Shown here: positions 45,691-57,098 of the stretch, piece by piece
Layout of the letters: each line of letters starts with the position of its first letter
Position numbering within the stretch: position 1 is the first letter of the stretch
Assembly: GCA_016584305.1 (NCBI GenBank)
Contig: JACEEZ010019044.1
Span: forward strand, 173,545-237,544
Source: Chionoecetes opilio
Lineage: Eukaryota; Arthropoda; Malacostraca; Decapoda; Majidae
Length of the DNA: 64,000 nucleotides
Direction of reading: 5' to 3'
The notes under the pieces: model-generated
Database searches by the model: none
What the model saw: the letters and a program-made list of their open reading frames with translations, nothing else
Told to the model about the DNA's origin: nothing
Position numbers and translations under genes: made by a program

Positions 45691-47249
45691 TCTACATATA
45701 AATATCACTCAGCTCCTTCTAAAATTCTCACAATTACAAAATATTAATTATATTTCATTTGATCACTCATTTCACTTTCCTTTCACATTCTACATACATT
45801 ACTTTCTTTTCTTGCTACTCCCTACATGCTCAGGCACATTGCTCGGCAGTCTAGACATATAGATAGATATATTCCACAATGCCTCTCACACAATTAAATT
45901 GTACTTTTCTTAAGAAGTTTCCTGTTTTTCTATTTTGATTGAAGATCTACACAACCATTCAACCCAACCCATTTATGAGTCTAAACAAACAATGTTATTA
46001 TATATAATCAACAATGCAGCTGTTATCCTTTATACACCAGAACAACGCAAAAAAAATATTGACTCTTGAAATATCTTATCTTAATTTTGTTTCATATTAC
46101 ATTCATATTACACTGTTGTCTGTCCTTAATTCTCCCTTCACTAATCTATTAAAATATTTTATCCACATAATTTCATGCCTAGTTTTTCTCTTCACATTAT
46201 TCCATCATTTCCATTAGTATTTCTTCCTCTTCTTTCTTTTATACTACCGTATAATACATTTTGTGTATGACCAGTTGACTATGATATATACATTTGTTAT
46301 GACTTTTGACCAGAATTCTGTGTCTGGCAGGGTCCTCACTGGTAACTGTAACCGTCAACAGCTGCATGTGGTGTCAGATAAACTCTATCATGTTCTCAGT
46401 AAGGAGGTTGCGGACACCGATGTACTAAATTACCATCTTAAGTAACGTCAGCCTTTTGTATTTGTTGAGTCATTAAAACCTATCCACAAAATATCTTACG
46501 CTTCCCTAAACATGCTTTGTAAAGCGCGGAAAAAAAGCAATCAGCGTGGGCGAAACTGCTGGAGAACAAGAGTAAGCCCAGCCGCCACAGACACACGGAA
46601 CTTGAAAATACTTGGAATTGTGCTTCGATATTTTGTGGACACGGAATACTGCATCGCAGGCACGCAGAAGCGGCCATCGAGCTTAGCACCATACAACCAC
46701 GGCGACGAATAGTGTGCTGGAGCGGGGATGGCTGTAGTACCAGGGTACTGCAGCCTTCATCTCGGTGCCTTACTACCCGCGCTCCGCCGTTTGCCGCCGC
46801 TGCACAATCTGCACAAAATCGTCCCCACAGTTGCAAATGAGCTAAGCTCTCGGTAAGCAGCCCCACGCTGCACCACACAGGATGCAATACATGCCACATC
46901 GACAAAAAATATATCAGAACACCAAAATTCCCCAAGTACTAATTTTTCTCAAGTTCACGCATATATCGGCAGTACTGGGAGGTTCCTTTGTGACGTCGCC
47001 GACCCTGTGCGTCGTTTCTGCTGATAAACAGTTGTGTTTGAGAGCACGGGAATTACAGTTTTGAATGCGGATCATTTAAAACACGGTTGGACTGTATGCA
47101 AAATGTGACAACAATTGTTGCATGATACTCGATCATGGCTATATTTTGACTGCATTAAATCAAGAATGATGAAATGGTCTGGACGATTACTTTAAGGGCA
47201 GCTGAACTCACTATTGAGTCAATGGCCATCCAGCCCCAGCTATGAGTGA
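45691..47249. other. Intron sequence, nothing identified
   Basis: A/T-rich to 46450, then a CpG-richer part to 47090. No exon or known repeat was recognised. Confidence 0.4.
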
Positions 47250-47639
47250 AATAATGGGCAGCCTGGGGTTAATCCCTACAGGGGGTTCTGCGTCCCTGGC
47301 CACGGTAAGCAGTAAGGCAAATCCCTGACATTGATTGGTTGGGGACGGGCTTGCATCCCCTCCCTGTAAAAATTAAACTAGCCACAAACATAATAAGAGG
47401 TAAAGGCCAGGGGCGTGGTAACCGCGCCCCCGACCCGGGTTTTGCCGGGGATGACGCAGACCCCTCCAATGCCGACGCAGGGGTGGGGGGGTGGGGGGTC
47501 TGCCTATGTCGAGTGCGGGGCAAAGCCCTCGGGAATCCCACACTCCAAATCAAGTGGTAGGGCCCCCTAACCCATCTTTTTCTTATGGGGGTGGCCGGGG
47601 CAGTGCAGAGGTGGCGCCTGCCCATCGAATCACTCCTGG

Positions 47640-48400
47640 GATAAACCTCCGGAGGGTTCTTCGTGTGGGCTCGTGGAACGTTCTGAGACTCTCAGACGAT
47701 CGTCGATTACCTCTCCTATCTGGCGAGCTCAGTAGGCTGAGGGTGGATATAGTGGGACTCTCTGACACGAGGAGGCCTGGCAGTGGCGAGACTAGCAGTG
47801 GGGGTTACACCTAGTACTGGTCCGGCAAGAGCAATGGTCACCGTGTCCGTGGAGTAACTATAGGTATCTCCAGCAAACTGCAGCCGTCAGTTGTTGAAGT
47901 TATTCCGGTAGATGAGAGTATAATACGGGTGAGGATGAATCACACTCTGGGTTTCATGTCTCTTGTTGCAGTGTACACTCCTACCGAGTTGCGTGAAACT
48001 GAAGAGAAGGAGATATTCTACGCCAAACTCGACTCTGTATTAGACCAGTGTCCTCCTCGGGACACACTCATTGTCTTGGGCGACTTCAATGCTACTACCG
48101 GCACTGTGAGAGATGGCTACGAGTTATGTGTTGGTCCCCATGGCTCCGGTACCAGAAACATTAACAGTTCTCTGCTTCTGAATTTTGGGAGGTCCAGAAG
48201 GTTGAGAATTGCTGGTTCTTGGTATCAGAGACCAGAGCTGCACCGCTGGACATGGTATAGTAATGCCGGAGGGGTAGCTAAGGATATCGATCACATCCTC
48301 GTTAGTACTCGTTGGAGGATCCTCTAGAACTACAGGGTTTACTGGAGTGCTGAGTTCTTTGGAACAGATCACAGACTTGTTGTTGCTACACTTAAGATTC
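47640..48400 (+). pseudogene. RTE endonuclease domain (APE-like)
   Basis: The plus strand reads V-G-S-W-N-V-L-R-L, I-V-G-L-S-D-T-R-R, A-V-Y-T-P-T-E, L-I-V-L-G-D-F-N-A-T-T-G, I-D-H-I-L-V-S and G-T-D-H-R-L-V. These are the ordered motifs of APE-type endonucleases that nick target DNA. The usual catalytic glutamate in the second motif is aspartate here. TAG stops at about 47812 and 48326 break the frame. Confidence 0.88.
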
Positions 48401-48561
48401 ATGTCAAGTCCAGAAGAATCTCAAGAGGTAACCATACTGTGTTCATCTTGAGAAACTGAAGGACTTGTCATGTGCCCATGAGTATGCAGTGACAGTCTCA
48501 AATCAGTTTGATGTGCTCGGTGCCCTCGAGGAGCCTGTAGAACTGTGGGATACCTTCAAAC

Positions 48562-50460
48562 GTGAAACTCTCCAGGGTGCCAAGGAGTGTATTGGGGAGC
48601 GCCCGAGGTCAAGGAAATATCGAGGAGAGTCACGCTGCCAGGCTGGCTGGGAACCAGGACCAGCACAGGACTCTGTCACGGCAGACTAGAACCCTCCTGG
48701 GAAGAGACAAGGAGATATATGTCAGGAGTCTCGCTGAGGATGCAGAGGGCAATTTGAACGCTAATGACCTCCGACCCGCCTACCGAGCCCTGAAGAAGCT
48801 ACGTTCCATGTCTCCGTCTCGGGCGAGTACTATTCGAGCAGCAGATGGGCGCCTCGTGTCGGACATGGATGGGCAGATAGCTCGTTGGGCTGAGTACTTT
48901 GGGCAATTGTTCACGGTGGATCCTCTAATTGAGCAGCTTCACACCACTGGGTTACAAGCAGTGGATGCCGAGCCTCCCATTGACGAAACCACACCCTCTC
49001 TTGACGAAGTCAGAGAGGCTACAGCAATGTTGAGGGGTGGAAAGGCAGCTGGTGTTTGTAATATCAGTGCAGAGCTCCTCAAAGCTGGGGGTGAGGTCAT
49101 GATCAGCGGGTTGCATGCTGTCCTGACTGCCGTGTGGCAATCAGGTACCATTCCTCCTGACTGGAAAAGGGGGCTGGTCGTCCCTATCTGGAAAAGGAAA
49201 GGGGACTGTCAGGACTGCAACAATTACCATGGTATTACACTGCTCAGCATGCCAGGCAAAGTGCTTGCCCATCTATTGCTGACACGGATCTGCAGTCATC
49301 TACTGAAACATCAGAGAACTCAGCAGTCTGGTTTCACGCCTTGTCAGTTAACAACGGACTGTATCCTAGCGCTTCGTGTCCTGGTGGAACGCCGACGTGA
49401 GTTTCGACAGGGGATGCTTGCAGCCTATGTTGATCTCAAGAAGGCGTTTGACTCAGTGCATCGTGAGTCACTCTGGGATCTTCTGCGACTTCGAGGGATT
49501 CCTGCAAGGACTATTGGTTTGATGACTGTACTCTGGGGCTGAGAGTGCTGTGAAGTGTGGTGGAGGTGTATCCAGCTTCTTTCCTGTTAATACAGGAGTA
49601 AGGCAAGGGTGCGTCCTTGCCCCATCACTTTTCAACACTTGTATGGACTGGGTATTGGAAAAAGTTGTAGATCAAAGTGATTGTGGAGCATCCGTCGGCA
49701 ACACCAAGATCAATGATCTTGTTTTTGCCGATGGTGCAGTAATCTTTGCTGAGTCGCTGGAGGTCCTGGTGATGGCTCTCGAGGCGCTGCATGAGGAGGC
49801 AAAGCCTTTGGGACTTGAGGTCTTCTGGTTTAAGACCAAGGACCAGGTGTTTGGAGGCTTACTAGATGAAACAGTAGTCTGTTCATGCGTGCGACGAGGA
49901 CATTGAGATCTTGGAAAGTTTTACATACCTTGGTAGCGCAGTCCATAATGACGGCGGGTCACGTCAAGAAGTCTTACGGCGGATTGGCATAGCCCACGGT
50001 GCTATGGACTCGCTCAGCAGGAGTATTTGGCGTTTTCGGTACCTGTGCAGGAGGACAAAGATCCAGATCTTCAAGTTGCTTGTGATCCCTGTCTTACTCT
50101 ATGGTTGTGAGACATGGACACTAAATAGCTACTTGAAGTGATGAATTGATGCCTTTGGTAATAAGTGTCTTCGTAGAATCACGGGGTATCGCTGGGATGA
50201 TTACGTGTCCAATCAGTGATTGCACCGTGAGACTGAATCGAGGCCTATTACCTGCATAGTTCGTCAGTGCCAGCTTTGGCTATATGGGCATGTGGCACGC
50301 TACCCTGAAACCAATCCTTCCCATCAGGTTGTATCTGTAAGAAATGATCCGGCATGGAGAGGCCAAGGGGGCACCCGCAATGCTCGTGGCTGGGGCAAGT
50401 TGAAGTTTCTTGTCGAGAGCTGCTTGATATGGGAAAGGAGCCTGCATGGGGACTAGCGTG
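48562..50460 (+). pseudogene. RTE reverse transcriptase, broken
   Basis: The long frame 48562-49542 carries the N-terminal and palm motifs (W-A-E-Y-F-G-Q-L-F, S-G-T-I-P-P-D-W-K-R, Y-V-D-L-K-K-A-F-D-S-V). A TGA at about 49540 and a frame change follow. Then come G-V-R-Q-G-C-V-L-A-P and F-A-D-G-A-V-I-F near 49725. The second catalytic aspartate (D in F-A-D-D) is glycine, so this copy could not polymerise even without the stops. Another frame change lies near 49905. It is highly similar to 31355-32400. Confidence 0.9.
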
Positions 50461-50690
50461 TGGTGAACCCCGGGAATGGCAGGGGTGGTCGTAGGGTGGG
50501 CAAGGCGATGTGCCCCCCGGTGTATGTCCCCAATGATTAATTGATAATACTTTTTTTTTTTTTTTTTTTCACTATACTACACTATCTAATTATATCCTAC
50601 TATAAAAATTTTCATTCATTCCTTTTAACAAATATTTGTATTTATCTTTTCTTCCCAATTTTACTAACAAGCAAACACTTATGTACTTAC

Positions 50691-50917
50691 CCTGTAAGTA
50701 TATTTATTACCAAATTCCAGTCCAGTAACATTGATGCAGCGATCATATGAATTTGTAGTTGCACAGGGCTGAAGTTCATCAACCACATAATAGCGAGTGT
50801 CAATTTGTATTCCTATAATAGCTCCATTTGATGGACATGCATCATTCCACAACAGCTGAACTGCTGAGTTAGACATAGACAGGGCAGTGTGTGTCACGTT
50901 CTGCACTGCTGGTGGAT
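50691..50917 (-). CDS. Host receptor exon, first part of an Fn3 domain
   Basis: The exon is bounded by acceptor ttcttccacag and donor AGG|GTAAGT. Phase 1 entry and phase 0 exit fit both neighbours (75 full codons). It starts P-P-A-V-Q-N-V-T, has a W-N core (L-L-W-N-D-A-C-P-S-N-G-A-I-I-G) and ends G-L-E-F-G-N-K-Y-T-Y-R, which is the usual Fn3 E/F-strand pattern with its conserved tyrosine. The cysteines (D-A-C-P, L-Q-P-C, D-R-C) are more than usual for Fn3 and suggest an internal disulfide. The remaining G-strand is on the next exon at 43572-43638. The frame is open throughout. Its role is extracellular; the ligand is unknown. Confidence 0.82.
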
Positions 50918-53221
50918 CTGTGGAAGAAAGTTCAGGTATCATGCCATTAAATTTATCCCATACACTTGATTATAATAATTGATCTTCATGTGCCATGTAA
51001 GCTTCTTCATATCCATTCCATTTATCTTTCAACAATGACAATTTTGACTTTAGGTTTGTGAAATTAATGGAATTGATATTAAGTTGCTTTATTGGCATCA
51101 TACATTCTAGTCACCCAACCTAACTTAGCCACCACTGTAGTGTCTTATGTTGGTGAAGGAACCATGATGCATTTACTTAAGTCCCTAATAATTTAAACTG
51201 CATAGCTGAGTTCTTGTTCCTCAGTCTAACCAAACGCATAGGCATTAACATATCCAGTACCACATAGACAAGGATTGCTAGCCTAGCCATTGAAAAACAC
51301 CTGACCCCCCAATTCCTGTATAACATCCCAATCACCTATGCAATAGTTTGGCATCAAATGAATGAAGGTTATACTTCTAACTTCTCCTTTCAGGGTTCTA
51401 TTCTGTTGCTATTTATGTTGTAAGTAAGTCATCTGGCCTATATTCATTGCTATGTGATCCTGGATTCTAGGGGCATGGTGGTTATTTCGCTACCACACTT
51501 TTTTATTGTGTTTTTTCCCCCTAGAAATAAGATTGTCAGATCGTGAGACCCCTGGAGCACCTGATTTAGTCTTTGATCTACATTACAATCACCGTCCATA
51601 CCGCCGGGCGCACTGTTTACCTTAGACTCACGGCCCTGTATATCAAAACTCGCCAGACACAACCCTGTACCACGAAGGCGACCTATACATGTCACTGCAA
51701 GGCTCCTCACTCTTGGCACCAGTCATGTGATAATTATATGCATAACTGCAATAACTATGTGAAGAAATGATCATTGTAATTTAAACTGATGACTCATTCT
51801 CTTTAGTAGATTCCTTGCTATTAGCCTCTTAAATCCCCCCAGCCCGGCCCCCTATCACTGGCCAATGATGCGAGGTACTTAGCGGGGAGGGCCATTGATG
51901 AGATTACAAGGAGGAAAAGCTTTGATGGCAATATGGCGGCTTTTCTCTGTTTGCAATCCTTGAACCAGGAGGACTTGAGATACGGAGCTTGGTGTCGCTT
52001 TGTTATATAGCCAGTGTGCTCGCTGGGTCAGGCCTAAGCCGCCGGCGGGTGGCCTTGGTCAAGCACGCCCATGTTTACATTTAGGAAAAACTTGTACACT
52101 GCTCTGACAGAAAGTTTAAGAATATGGTAATATTTTGCATGAAAGCATTTATCTAATTATTTACCTTGTTATACTATTTTGTCAGTTAAATGGGCTGTGC
52201 ATTGAAGACTAAATTGCATGCACATGTTGATTCCATGAAAAGAATGGTTACTGCTCTATGTGTATTTTTTATTCTTCTGTAATACTACTTTAACACCTAT
52301 GACATGTTTGTGAGATGAATTTGAAAAATGTTATTTGAGAGAACTACAAGCAAGTGTGTGAAAAAAATCATCTTTGAAGTTCGCAAAGCATGATTTCAGT
52401 GAGATTTACAGGCTTCAATGGGAATGCGAGCGCTCAGTGTAGAACATCATTACAGTCATGTTGATGCCGATCTTGTCAGTGTGAAGTCTCTGTAATGGTC
52501 CATGTGTTCTAATTCTTTGGTTGTTCTTGTAACATTTGTCATTTATTTTCTCTTTACTAAGTTTTACATTACATTTTCCTTATCATTTTCTAATTCACTT
52601 TTACATTTGGCAAAAAGAAATTTCCAATATTCATGTTAATGTTTTCAAGGGAAAATAGTTATCTACACATACTGGTATCCTGGGTAAAAGAGTACAAATT
52701 GTTCTTAGTTTTCCATAATTTAATTACAATATATACGTAGTCTGTACTTTTACTTGACAGTCGTTTTCTGCTATTGAAATCTAGGTTATTATATCTTAAT
52801 TTGTATATAGATAATGGAGGATAGTATGTAATCATAGGTTCATTCTTCACAACTCTTGTTTTCCTTAAATACACAGTAAATATCTTAGCTCTTCTATACA
52901 AAGCAGAATCTCCTTATTGCGCACGAGTCAAAGGCAGAGTGGCCTTGTGAGGGCGTGGCGTCACTAACATTGAAGAGTCATATCTGCACGGATTCACGTC
53001 TCTCATGCTCGGATCACATCAGACCATATCTTACGTAGAGGTGGCGATTCATGTCAAAACACCTTTCAGAAAATTGTATCTCATGTTCACGCCTTATAAA
53101 GGACTGCTGTATTTATCACTACCATATACAGGGACTTTTAGTATGTGACCAGCTCCATGGAACCTATCCACTCGTATCAAAATCAGCCTGCAACAGGACA
53201 AACAAGAGGTGTTGAACTTAC
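50918..53221. other. Intron sequence between two Fn3 exons
   Basis: No repeat family shared within the window was recognised. Short C-rich and CpG-rich part at 51830-52080. Confidence 0.4.
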
Positions 53222-53535
53222 TTTTGGAGGAAGTCGAGAAGCTTGTATTAAACTGCCTTCCAATCCCACCAGTATAACCGACTTTAGCCATCACTTCATA
53301 CTTCACTCCAGCCAGATAGTCAGGAAATTTTGCCACTACTTTGTTACCATTTAATTCAACAGAGCTGTGTAAGGTAGTGAGAGAGTGAGAGCAGGGTAGT
53401 TGGGTGATGAGAGTGAAGATGATGGTGACATTTGGTCCATTGTAATCCTCACAGCCACCATCCACATTTGCAGAGCACTCCAATGTCTTCCAAAGACTTC
53501 TCTACATTTTACGTCAGTAATGTTCACATCGGGTG
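53222..53535 (-). CDS. Host receptor exon, Fn3-like domain (frame broken)
   Basis: This is the most upstream exon found. The acceptor follows a pyrimidine tract (ctctttttcaacag) and the donor is AAAA|GTAAGT. The exon begins in phase 1 with P-D-V-N-I-T-D-V-K-C, a typical Fn3 A-strand. It ends in another frame with G-R-Q-F-N-T-S-F-S-T-S-S-K, which joins correctly to the next exon. Its length is 314 bases; 315 would restore phase 1 exit. The frame change falls near 53485-53500 and fits one missing base. It carries C-S-A-N-V-D-G-G-C and N-V-T, so disulfides and N-glycosylation are plausible. It is either a sequence error, a null allele or a decayed exon; the intact downstream exons favour an error. 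Confidence 0.68.
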
Positions 53536-53984
53536 CTGTTGAAAAAGAGTTCTGTCACATTATCATGTCAAGTATTGTTCATGTAATGAGTTTTCATAGA
53601 TAAGAGTCCCTATGAAATACTAGTAAAAGGGCTTCATAATTTTCTTCAGATCATACCCCAAAACAGTGACTGTCCTGATCAGTGTCCATTTAAAATTGTG
53701 TATTATAAAGCTAAACAATGTTCTTGATTATGGCAAAAACAAATTCCAGGTTTTCAATAGGGAAAATACAAGTAAAAAAAATACATGGAACCAAAAATCT
53801 TATACATTTCCATCATGGTTGTATGCAAAAATGCATAACAAAGGATTCAAAATCTGCATAAAGAGTATAAAAGACTATTCAAATGAAACACCTAGATGAG
53901 ATCAATAAAATGACATCCTTATTCATTCACTCACCTTTCCCTTGTACTTTGACACCTTGTCAAATTTCATTGTTTTTTATATAT
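53536..53984. other. Sequence upstream of the first exon seen
   Basis: No further host exon was found to the right of 53535. The preceding exon must lie beyond the window or have been missed. Confidence 0.4.
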
Positions 53985-54028
53985 GAGTATATTATATATT
54001 ATATATATATTATACTATATATATATAC
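53985..54028. repeat. AT microsatellite
   Basis: Alternating A/T before the hairpin cluster. Confidence 0.85.
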
Positions 54029-54140
54029 TAGCCGCAAAGCCGCCCTCTGGGCGGACTTTTTGGCTAGCTCCTGCGGAGCTCTATTGGTGGGCCTTCGGCC
54101 CACCACCTGTGTTTGGTGGGCCTTTGGCCCACCAAACACA
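54029..54140. other. Cluster of four perfect hairpins
   Basis: ccgccc-tct-gggcgg (54040-54054) is enclosed by ctagcc/ggctag. agctcc-tgc-ggagct lies at 54066-54080, ggtgggcc-ttc-ggcccacc at 54086-54104, and a 15-bp stem around ttt at 54108-54140. The third and fourth stems share the sequence ggtgggcc. This is possibly the end of an unnamed mobile element. Confidence 0.75.
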
Positions 54141-54194
54141 GACTCTCCAGATAGCCCCTTCTAACTTTCCTGAAATCATGGATGTAGAAATGTA

Positions 54195-54415
54195 TGTATT
54201 AACGCCAACCCATTCACATCACCCCCAACCCATTCATCACCCCCCACCCATTCACTCACCCATTACCCATCACCCCCCACCCATTACCCATCACCACACA
54301 CCCATTACCCATCACCCCCCACCTATTCCCTCACCCCCCATCCATTCACTCACCCATCACCCCACACCCATTACCCATCACCCCACCCATTCACTCACCC
54401 ATTACCCATCACCCT
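54195..54415. repeat. Minisatellite (cccattacccatcacc variants)
   Basis: Units of about 16-20 bases of the type cacccattacccatcacccc repeat irregularly about a dozen times. Confidence 0.88.
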
Positions 54416-54601
54416 ACATCAAGGTTTCCTCAATTCTCGCAACCCACTTTTTTTCACAATTCTTGCTAATAGGCTGCAAAAAAAAAAAAAAAAAAGTGAT
54501 CGGATCATCTCCAAAATGGCCTTAAAACCTTCCCCTGGTCAACCTGGTTCCAAAACTGTGCCATATGATGGGATTGCACCACGGGGGGCGGAACCTATAG
54601 C

Positions 54602-54775
54602 ACACACACACACACACACAGCCTGGAACAACCTTGATGCAAAAGTGATTAATGCAAGAAGTATTCAGGACTTCAAAGGCAAGCTGGATAATAGTAGATT
54701 TGGAGACGGGACAGTACGAGCATAGCTCTTTTCCTGTATGTTACAATTAGGTAAACTAGGTAAATACACACACAG
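54602..54775 (+). mobile_element. Family B LINE 3' fragment
   Basis: W-N-N-L-D-A-K-V-I-N-A-R-S-I-Q-D-F through F-G-D-G-T-V-R-A and stop, then the taggtaaatacac tail. An AC repeat precedes and follows it, as in 14995-15421. Confidence 0.88.
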
Positions 54776-54822
54776 ACACACACACACACACACACTTTCG
54801 CTTATATTATTATAGATATATA

Positions 54823-55492
54823 CACTAAAACTCTTATAACTCGGCATTGTATAACTCGGAATTTGATATAACTCGACAAGGCAAAGACCGTCGGCAAAAA
54901 AATTATGCATCTCGGTTTAAATTATTTTATTTATTTATTTTTTTTTTTTTTTTTTTACATCTATGCCTATAGCGCCTGTAGGCAGTGACCTCCAGGGCTC
55001 AGGTCATAGGCCCTGGAGGCTCACTTGAGGACTGTGATGGTTGGCCCTCTCCCGTGGTGGAGCAGGCAGGATTGTTATAGTGACGCCTGTGATTAGAGGC
55101 TCATGCCACCCCCGTGTCCTCCGATGCACTCGCCATCGAAGGTAGAGTTAATGGACAGGGCATATGGGTGTCTTAGGCCACTCGACAGTGGAGAAAGATT
55201 TGAAGTGGATTTATGGGTCTCACTCGGGATCGAACTCGGGTCTTCGAGAACGCCACCCGGTGACGCTAACCACTCTGCTACCGCCTCCCCTAAACTGCAT
55301 CTCTTGGTTTTTACTCGGCATATCATGCCCTCACAACCTCTTGTGTTAACATGTATACAGAAAGTCGGCAAAAAATTATTATTTAAATTTTTTTTTACCC
55401 ATATCAGAGGAGGGCATTTGCATAATTCGGCATATTGAATAACTCGGCAAGGGCCAGAGCCCCTATCATGCTGAGTTATAAGGGTTTTAGTG
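54823..55492. mobile_element. Pogo-like MITE (ataactcggcat family), complete, with internal SINE
   Basis: CACTAAAACTCTTATAACTC at the left and (reverse complement) CACTAAAACCCTTATAACTC at the right form inverted repeats. TA flanks both (54821-54822, 55493-55494). The SINE occupies about half the length. It matches 25779-26380 throughout. Confidence 0.92.
54937..55292 (-). mobile_element. tRNA-derived SINE (family B)
   Basis: On the minus strand the head has an A box (tagcagagtgg) and a B box (gagttcgatccc), with a body and an A-rich tail at the 54937 side. It is inserted inside the MITE. Confidence 0.86.
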
Positions 55493-55494
55493 TA

Positions 55495-56830
55495 TGTATG
55501 GGTGACCTAGAGACTGGATGGGTGAATAGTAAGAGAGGAGTAAGACAGGGCTGTGTCCTTTCTCCTTTACTTTTTGGATTATATGTTGAGGAAATGGCAG
55601 TGAGAGTGAAGCGTACAGGTCTAGGTGTGAAAATTGGAGATGATGTGTTGAGTGTACTGATGTATGCAGATGATGTGGTGATCCTTAGTGAAAACCACAA
55701 TGAACTACAAGAGATGCTGAATGCTGTGACTGAGTATGGAAGGGACTTCAACATCAGGTTCAGTAAGGAGAAGAGTCAGGTGTTGGTGGTAAATGGAGAT
55801 GACTCTGATGATGACTGGATTTGGACGGTGGGTTAGACCGAAATAAAGAGAACGAAAGAGTACAAGTATCTGGGTATTTGGTTGGATGAGAAAGGATGTA
55901 AGAAAAGTAAACATGAGAAGATAGCTAGAGCCAACCAGTGGGTTGGAAGGCTAGGCAGTGTGGCAAGATGTTGGGCCAACAGGTATGAAGTGGTGAGAGG
56001 AATATGGAAGGGTGTGGCAGTCCCTAGCATTATGTATGTCCTGGAAACAATGGTGTGGTCTAGGAAGGAGTTGGACAGATTGGAAGTAACACAGAATAAA
56101 GCAGGCAGAATAGCATTAGGTGCCAATAGGTATGTGGCAGTGGAAGCGATTAGAGGAGACATGGGATGGAGCACGTTCAGAAAGAGGATAGCAAAGGCAG
56201 GACTGAGGTACAGAGCTAGACTGCAACGAATGGATGACAGCAAATGGGCAAGTAAGGTTTGGGACTGGAATGTGTATGGGAAGTGGATAAAAGACTCAGT
56301 AAAAGTGGAAAGGTGGACAGGTGAACTGGGAATGTTTGTGACAGGAGTGATGAGACATGGGAGTATGGCTGTGTGCAAAAAGGAAATAAATAGGAGAGTG
56401 GAAGAGAAAGGGAAGGAAGAATGGCTGAGGGGAATGAGTGAGAAATCAACACTGGAATGGTACAGGAGAAAGGACCAGCCACGGTATGAAAGGTTCTATG
56501 ATGGTGGCTATGGAGGGATTTACTATTCAGAGCCAGGACAAAGTTGCTGGAGGTAAATAGTCGTATGTACAGATGGAAGAAAGGTGGCAGCAAGACGTGT
56601 GTGATGTGTGAGACAGGAGTGGATGAAACTGTGGAGCACTTGATGCTGGAATGTGAATGGTATGAGTATGCTAGAACAAAGATGTTGGAAGTAGTGGTAG
56701 GAGAGGTCAGAGTGGAAGAATGGCGAGAGATGACAGACAGGGAGTGTGGATAGGCAGATGGAGTACCTGCTGGGGTTGTGTGCTGAGTGTAGGAGTGACA
56801 GTCGTGTGGCTGAAAGTGTAAAAGAATTCT
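55495..56830 (+). mobile_element. LINE, 5' truncated, with intact YADD
   Basis: It begins abruptly after the MITE and encodes the second half of a non-LTR polymerase plus a zinc knuckle. It is on the plus strand, upstream of and antisense to the host gene. Confidence 0.85.
55500..56755 (+). pseudogene. Non-LTR reverse transcriptase, C-terminal part
   Basis: The first open part has G-V-R-Q-G-C-V-L-S-P-L-L-F and the catalytic L-M-Y-A-D-D-V-V-I-L near 55660. A single TAG at 55834 interrupts it. The frame then continues Y-K-Y-L-G-I-W-L-D, N-K-A-G-R-I-A-L-G-A and, after a second frame change near 56520, ends with C-V-M-C-E-T-G-V-D-E-T-V-E-H-L-M-L-E-C, a CCHC-like knuckle. The few disruptions suggest a fairly young copy. 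The clade is not clear to me. Confidence 0.82.
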
Positions 56831-57098
56831 CATAGAATTCTTGGAGAGCACACATGAGAGAGAATGAGAGGCAAGGGGCCCCTCAGTGAGGGGGGACCCC
56901 GTATGAATGTGATGCAGAGAGAGGAATGAGAGGAAAATGAAACACCTAGTTTTGCTTCCCACTTTTGCTTCTCTCCCAACAGAATACTACGTGTGTGGGA
57001 GAACGCCGGACCAAAGGCTTCACCTATAGCATCAGGGGGGTAAGCCAGCAGCGGAGGTAGTATCGCCAGCAACGACCTGCTCTCCGACTACCTAGATA

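Larger units (their letters stand above)
47250..50545 (+). mobile_element. Nearly full-length RTE-type LINE, inactive
   Basis: A GC-rich 5' region is followed by endonuclease, reverse transcriptase and a short tail (aatgattaattgataa). It is about 3.3 kb, the usual size of RTE elements. Several stops and frame changes break it. It lies in the intron between host exons at 43572-43638 and 50691-50917, ending about 145 bases from the latter, antisense to the gene. Confidence 0.9.
1526..53535 (-). other. Span of the host receptor gene (eight exons, partial)
   Basis: Eight minus-strand exons between these points have AG acceptors and GT donors, and each exon's exit phase equals the entry phase of the next. 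The conceptual protein has Fn3-like domains, a basic cleavage-like site, a membrane-proximal module with F-V-I-G-D-G and L-K-P-G-Q-S-Y, and a leucine-rich transmembrane helix. The order and motifs resemble receptor-type tyrosine-protein phosphatase ectodomains, but no phosphatase domain lies in the window, so another Fn3 receptor is possible. Introns are about 2.3, 6.9, 3.7, 0.9, 1.6, 30.8 and 4.3 kb and are mostly filled with transposons. The exon structure is seen directly; the family name is inference. Confidence 0.72.

Noticed and set aside
46480..46935. A 151-codon minus-strand frame as host exon
   Set aside because: I found no matching splice phases or domain motifs.
55240..55292. A second tRNA gene on the minus strand
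   Set aside because: It is the head of SINE family B, present identically at 26185-26240 inside the same MITE.
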